Made by a program: the position numbers and the translations under genes. A stretch of DNA of 8,065 nt from an uncultured Allomuricauda sp. (GTDB lineage: Bacteria > Bacteroidota > Bacteroidia > Flavobacteriales > Flavobacteriaceae), in the NCBI GenBank assembly GCA_937911965.1, contig CALDPL010000368.1, forward strand, positions 1 through 8,065, given 5' to 3'. The first letter of the stretch is position 1. Every line of letters begins with the position of its first letter. The notes beneath the pieces are model-generated. The model had not been told where the DNA came from. It made no database searches and was given only the letters and a program-made list of their open reading frames with translations. This document shows, one piece after another, positions 4,419 to 8,065 of the stretch.

Positions 4419-6905
4419 CTATTTTTCCTCTACGCCGATATTGATTGCGGTCTTTGTATCGGGAACCCTGATGTATAGGGTCCGGCTTTCCCTGTCGTGG
4501 AAATAGGCATGGGTTTCAAAACTGCTGTTGAGGTCATCCACTATTTTGGTTTCGGAGGCCGATTTGACTTTCTTTCCATTGACCAGTACGGTCTTTGGCC
4601 TATCGGTCCCGTGCAATTCTACCATGAAATTCCTCGTTTCACTTTGGTATCCATTGTTGTTTGGTGCCTTAATTTCTATGGAGGTATTTTTACCTGTCCT
4701 GGAGACCTCTATTTCGGTCTTGGAGTATATGTCCCTTTTATAATCGTTGGTCTGCCCATCGTCCTCGTACAGCTCAAAGGAGGTGCTTTCCCTGCCTGAA
4801 GGAAAGATCTCAAGGATCATGGCCGCATTTTTTAGCTCGCCCACATATTGCATCACGGGCATCCTGGGGATGATGGCCCCTTCCCTGACAAAGATCGGGA
4901 TGGTCTCCAACTCCACGGGATATTCCAAGGTGTTGCCCCCCTCAAAGCGTTGTTTGGGGTCGTTGTAGTCGATCCAGGTCCCCTTGGGCAGGTAGACCTT
5001 TCTGATATTTGCCTTTTCCCGGAGCACCGGGGCCACCAGGAATTCCTTGCCAAAGAGAAATTGATCGTCTATATAGTAGCCCTTTTCATCTTTCGGGTAT
5101 TCCAAGGGGAGTGCCCTTAGAATGGGCATGCCCGTATCATGTGCCTCCCTGGAATAGGTGTACAGATAGGGAATCAATTGATATTTGAGCTCTATGGAAC
5201 GCTTGGCGATTTTCTCGGCACGCTCCCCGAACAACCAAGGCTCCACGGCATTGTCCCCCTCGTGGTGGGCACGGCTCAAGGGATTGAAGATCCCGAATTG
5301 CAGCCAACGGACATAGAGTTCGGAAAAGGCATCATAGTCCGTGATCTCCCCACAATACCCGGAGATATCGGTGGTCCAAAATGGAATAAGTCCCATTCCT
5401 GCCGAGAGGCCCATGGGAACCTGATTGGCCAAACTTTCCCAACCATCGGTCACATCCTCCCCATTGCCACTGTCCCCGGACCATCCGAAGGTATAGCGAT
5501 GCAAACCGGCATAAGCCGCGCGGGTCATTTGGAAGACCCTTTGGTTGGGGTTGTGTTTTTCAAACTGCTCCGTGACCACCTTGTCCCAGGTCAAACCGTA
5601 GACATTGTGAATCTCGTCGTGCATTCCCAAATGGTGCTGCATGTTGAGGCGGTCCGTGCTCTCCTCATTGCTCCAGGCCGGTTCCCCCATATCCGTCCAA
5701 AAACCCTTTACCCCATCGTCAATGGGCAATTGTTGCAACTTTCCCCACCAATCGGCCACTTCGGGATTGGTGAAGTCCACAACCCCGGCATTGCCTCCCC
5801 AAGGCCAGGGCATATCATAGGACTTGCCCGTACGGATATCCTTGGCAAAATACCCCTTGGAATCCGCTTGCTTCCATTGTTCGGCCGTTTGTTGGGAGAC
5901 CACCGGATCTTGGGAAACGATGACCTTGAAGCCCTCATCGGATAGATCGGCCAACATTTGTCTTGGATCTGTGTACCGGTCCTCCCGCCACTTAAAGTTC
6001 TGCAGGCCTTCCACCCAACCGATGTCCTGATAGATGATGTCACAGGGGATGTTCCGTTCCCGATACTCGGCGGCGATATCCCTACTGAGTTTCTCAAAGG
6101 TGAGCATCCCCCGGCTCTGTGACCATCCCAAGGCCCATTTTGGGGGCATGATGGGCTTTCCGGTCAAGTGGGTGTAACTTTGGATGATTTCCCGATAGTC
6201 CTTGCCATGAAAAAAATAGTATATAAAGGCCCCGTCGGGGGATGAAAAGGAATAGCGGTCGCTTTGTTCCTTTCCAAAATCAAATTCGGTCTTATAGGTG
6301 TTGTCGAAGAAAATCCCGTAGTTGTAGCTGCTCATAAAGAAAGGGATGCTCTTATAAAGGGGGTCTTCCGTTTCGGAATAGCAGGGCTTGTCGCTGTTCC
6401 ACATGGTATAGGAATTCCCCTTTCGGTCCAATCCCCCTGTTTTTTCCCCAAGGCCCAATATATGTTCGTCCTCCCTCAAGACCTTGGAGGTACTTATCGA
6501 ACTGCCGTCGATGGCATAGGGGTCGGCATCGACATCCCCCATAAGCAGTCTTTGGTATTTGTTGAACAGCTGTACCTTGAAGGGCAGCTTGTGGACCATA
6601 AGTCTCAAGTCCCCCGTGAACACCTCAAAATTGGAGGGGGATTCATTCACCTCCACTTCGATGCGCTGACCAAAATCCTCGTTGACCACGGCGAAGGATT
6701 CGTTGGTGGCATCGAATTTTGCATCGGGGGAGACCCAAAATTTCAAGTTCTTCGAATCCAAGAATTCAATCCGCATCCCGGCGCCATCGCTCAGGGTGAA
6801 GGTAAGGCTGTTCCCTTGGGCCCGGTAATCGACCACGGAGACCGGTTCTTGGGAAAAGGCCAGGTTAAGGGACAAGAGCAAGGATACTATGGCAATGGGC
6901 TTCAT
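4419..6905 (-). CDS. Secreted GH31 alpha-glucosidase/dextranase-like glycoside hydrolase
   Basis: This complete 828-residue protein has a Sec signal peptide (residues 1-19; likely cleavage after AFSQ or AFS) and no lipobox, so it is probably soluble in the periplasm. An N-terminal beta domain (about 20-240) precedes the GH31 barrel (about 250-600) and C-terminal beta domains (about 600-828) with the DDGQTNDYKR element common in GH31 tails. The nucleophile is Asp405 in FWTDMGEP and the acid/base Asp478 in GWSGDSG, both in expected positions. Gly407 replaces the usual Asn of DMNEP, and the earlier motif reads YQDIGW (292-297) instead of LDIDYM, so it is not a standard maltase. GH31 enzymes retain configuration and include alpha-glucosidases, alpha-xylosidases and dextranases. 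The GH66 gene 30 bases upstream argues for alpha-1,6-linked gluco-oligosaccharides. The stop at 4419 is followed by a stem-loop. Confidence 0.9.
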   Translation of the reverse strand: MKPIAIVSLLLSLNLAFSQEPVSVVDYRAQGNSLTFTLSDGAGMRIEFLDSKNLKFWVSPDAKFDATNESFAVVNEDFGQRIEVEVNESPSNFEVFTGDLRLMVHKLPFKVQLFNKYQRLLMGDVDADPYAIDGSSISTSKVLREDEHILGLGEKTGGLDRKGNSYTMWNSDKPCYSETEDPLYKSIPFFMSSYNYGIFFDNTYKTEFDFGKEQSDRYSFSSPDGAFIYYFFHGKDYREIIQSYTHLTGKPIMPPKWALGWSQSRGMLTFEKLSRDIAAEYRERNIPCDIIYQDIGWVEGLQNFKWREDRYTDPRQMLADLSDEGFKVIVSQDPVVSQQTAEQWKQADSKGYFAKDIRTGKSYDMPWPWGGNAGVVDFTNPEVADWWGKLQQLPIDDGVKGFWTDMGEPAWSNEESTDRLNMQHHLGMHDEIHNVYGLTWDKVVTEQFEKHNPNQRVFQMTRAAYAGLHRYTFGWSGDSGNGEDVTDGWESLANQVPMGLSAGMGLIPFWTTDISGYCGEITDYDAFSELYVRWLQFGIFNPLSRAHHEGDNAVEPWLFGERAEKIAKRSIELKYQLIPYLYTYSREAHDTGMPILRALPLEYPKDEKGYYIDDQFLFGKEFLVAPVLREKANIRKVYLPKGTWIDYNDPKQRFEGGNTLEYPVELETIPIFVREGAIIPRMPVMQYVGELKNAAMILEIFPSGRESTSFELYEDDGQTNDYKRDIYSKTEIEVSRTGKNTSIEIKAPNNNGYQSETRNFMVELHGTDRPKTVLVNGKKVKSASETKIVDDLNSSFETHAYFHDRESRTLYIRVPDTKTAINIGVEEK

Positions 6906-6935
6906 GGAAGTGACGGTTTAATGAGATTTTTATTT

Positions 6936-8065
6936 TTAGGGTTCAATGACGATCATGCTCCAATAGTGCAGATAGGGCACGGTAAAGGAAACTTTTCCCT
7001 GGCTCTGTTCAAAATCCAGGGGCATGGACGCCCCTCCGTTGAAATCGGGGGAAGCGAACCAAACCTTCCCCACCGGTATCTTGGATTCCAGGGACATTTC
7101 AAACCCGGAATACACCAAAGGTTGGGTCTGGGTCCTGGATTCATCCCTCCAGTTCAGGGAGGTGGGGCCGTTGAAGTTCAAAAGTTGAAAGATCTGCCGC
7201 TGTTCCTTTTCTGTCCCCAGGACCGCTACGGTGCCGTGGACCGGGGGCCAGTGGACCATATCGAGGTCCTTGGAGGACAGGGCCGGTCGGATGGTTTCCC
7301 CTGGAATGCGGAGCAGGTTCTGATAGGCCACCATAAAATCGTAGTATTCCTTTAGGGAGCGCATCAATTCGGGATCCATGGAGAGGGAATTGTCGGGAAA
7401 ATATTCACTTGACAGCATATGCTCCCCCAATTCCATATGGGCCCCTCCATGGGCAAAGATAACGGCATCGGCCAAGAGCACCGAAGGGGTGTTGAAACTT
7501 CCCTCGGCAGCCCCATAGTTCATATAGGCGGCCAATACGGTGTTCATAGGCCGGCCGGCAAATTCCCGGTTTTCCCGAATCACCGCGGCAAGGTCGGCAT
7601 ACTGCATCCTGCTCCAAACCTCGGTATAGGCGAAATCCACTCCTGTGGATAGAATTTCCCCTTGGGCATATTGGTCCACAGCATTCAGGGCGTGCTTTTT
7701 ATTTGGATATCGGTTGAGCAGGCTTTCCATGAATTCCTTGAAGGCACCCCGCATGTCGAGCCGCTGTCCCCCGAAATCATATACCGCCCCCCGGTCGCCC
7801 AGCTGGTCCAGGTGCCAGCCGTCAAAATCCAGGTGTTCGTAGACCTCATCGGTCCGATCCATAATATACTCCTGCCATTGGACATTCCCGGGGTCGGTGA
7901 CCAGCAGTTTTCCAAAATCCCCCAGATCATGATGGTTCACCTGACTGTGGAAGCGATCGTTGAAGACCAGCCAATCCTGGGAAAAACCATCCCCTTCCTC
8001 CGGATGCCAGGCCCCGTACAACAGATTGTAGAACATAGAGGCCATACCCCGCTCCCGGGCTCCCT
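6936..8065 (-). CDS. GH66 dextranase / cycloisomaltooligosaccharide glucanotransferase-like enzyme (5' end beyond the window)
   Basis: The frame is open to the right edge, with ARERGM immediately before the Met at 8045, so that Met is internal and the N-terminus (signal and first beta domain) is missing. Numbering from that Met gives 369 visible residues. YNLLYGAW (6-13), DFDGWHLDQLGD (73-84) and AYTEVW (139-144) are GH66 signatures. Asp80 fits the nucleophile and Glu142 the acid/base, 62 residues apart, near the spacing known in the family. The C-terminal part (about 265-369) is a beta-sandwich ending in YLHYWSMIVIEP. GH66 enzymes cut alpha-1,6-glucan internally or form cyclic isomaltooligosaccharides; those loop-dependent differences cannot be judged here. 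It precedes GH31 by 30 bases, so they are very likely co-transcribed from a promoter right of the window. Confidence 0.92.
   Translation of the reverse strand, partial: GARERGMASMFYNLLYGAWHPEEGDGFSQDWLVFNDRFHSQVNHHDLGDFGKLLVTDPGNVQWQEYIMDRTDEVYEHLDFDGWHLDQLGDRGAVYDFGGQRLDMRGAFKEFMESLLNRYPNKKHALNAVDQYAQGEILSTGVDFAYTEVWSRMQYADLAAVIRENREFAGRPMNTVLAAYMNYGAAEGSFNTPSVLLADAVIFAHGGAHMELGEHMLSSEYFPDNSLSMDPELMRSLKEYYDFMVAYQNLLRIPGETIRPALSSKDLDMVHWPPVHGTVAVLGTEKEQRQIFQLLNFNGPTSLNWRDESRTQTQPLVYSGFEMSLESKIPVGKVWFASPDFNGGASMPLDFEQSQGKVSFTVPYLHYWSMIVIEP

Noticed and set aside
5139..5945. A 268-codon plus-strand open frame antisense to GH31
   Set aside because: The opposite strand encodes the GH31 catalytic barrel with intact catalytic motifs, and the antisense product shows no recognisable fold.
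6264..7355. A 363-codon open frame on the plus strand across the GH31/GH66 junction
   Set aside because: It is antisense to two clear enzymes and the intergenic gap. Its product is Gly/His/Pro-rich without domain patterns, as expected when the sense genes seldom use codons whose complements are stops.

Overview
The window looks like a carbohydrate-utilisation region of a Bacteroidota chromosome, probably a marine or environmental Flavobacteriia-type organism. The reasons are: exported enzymes with lipoprotein or Sec/Tat signals; A-rich translation starts mostly without strong Shine-Dalgarno sequences; a match to the Bacteroidota -7 promoter element (TAnnTTTG); and enzyme families (GH66, GH31, DUF1080, Tat-type Gfo/Idh/MocA, a Nudix-winged-helix regulator) that co-occur in polysaccharide utilisation loci of that phylum. 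No taxon can be fixed from the sequence alone. No RNA gene, CRISPR array or mobile element was seen.

Layout, read from the right edge. (1) A minus-strand pair covers about 4419-8065. It is a 5'-truncated GH66 dextranase-like enzyme followed 30 bases later by a complete secreted GH31 alpha-glucosidase/dextranase-like enzyme. This pairing is typical of alpha-1,6-glucan (dextran/isomaltooligosaccharide) loci; any SusC/SusD partners would lie beyond the right edge. (2) A 319-base gap holds a stem-loop just after the GH31 gene and some palindromic sequence. (3) A minus-strand lipoprotein of unknown function (3422-4099) has an acidic stretch after its lipid-anchored cysteine. (4) A plus-strand Nudix-winged-helix regulator (2668-3360) has a Nudix box that has lost its catalytic glutamates. 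(5) Divergent from the regulator is a minus-strand operon: a cytoplasmic SDR resembling the SDR-type D-mannonate oxidoreductases, then a lipoprotein with two DUF1080 (3-keto-glycoside hydrolase/lyase) domains, then a Tat-exported Gfo/Idh/MocA oxidoreductase that runs off the left edge.

How they may work together (inference). GH66 cuts alpha-1,6-glucan internally and GH31 trims the oligosaccharides by ordinary hydrolysis. The second operon carries the hallmarks of the oxidative route of glycoside breakdown: a Gfo/Idh/MocA enzyme oxidises a sugar hydroxyl (C3) to a ketone, and a DUF1080 protein then cleaves the activated glycosidic bond. Both proteins carry export signals, so these steps would occur in the periplasm or at a membrane surface. 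The SDR has no signal and would reduce a keto-sugar or keto-acid product in the cytoplasm. The Nudix-type regulator probably senses a sugar intermediate and controls the divergent promoter, where an inverted repeat overlaps its own candidate -7 element.

The most interesting point is this side-by-side arrangement of a hydrolytic alpha-glucan locus and an oxidative (3-keto) operon with its own putative sensor. Whether the two act on the same substrate cannot be decided from the sequence.
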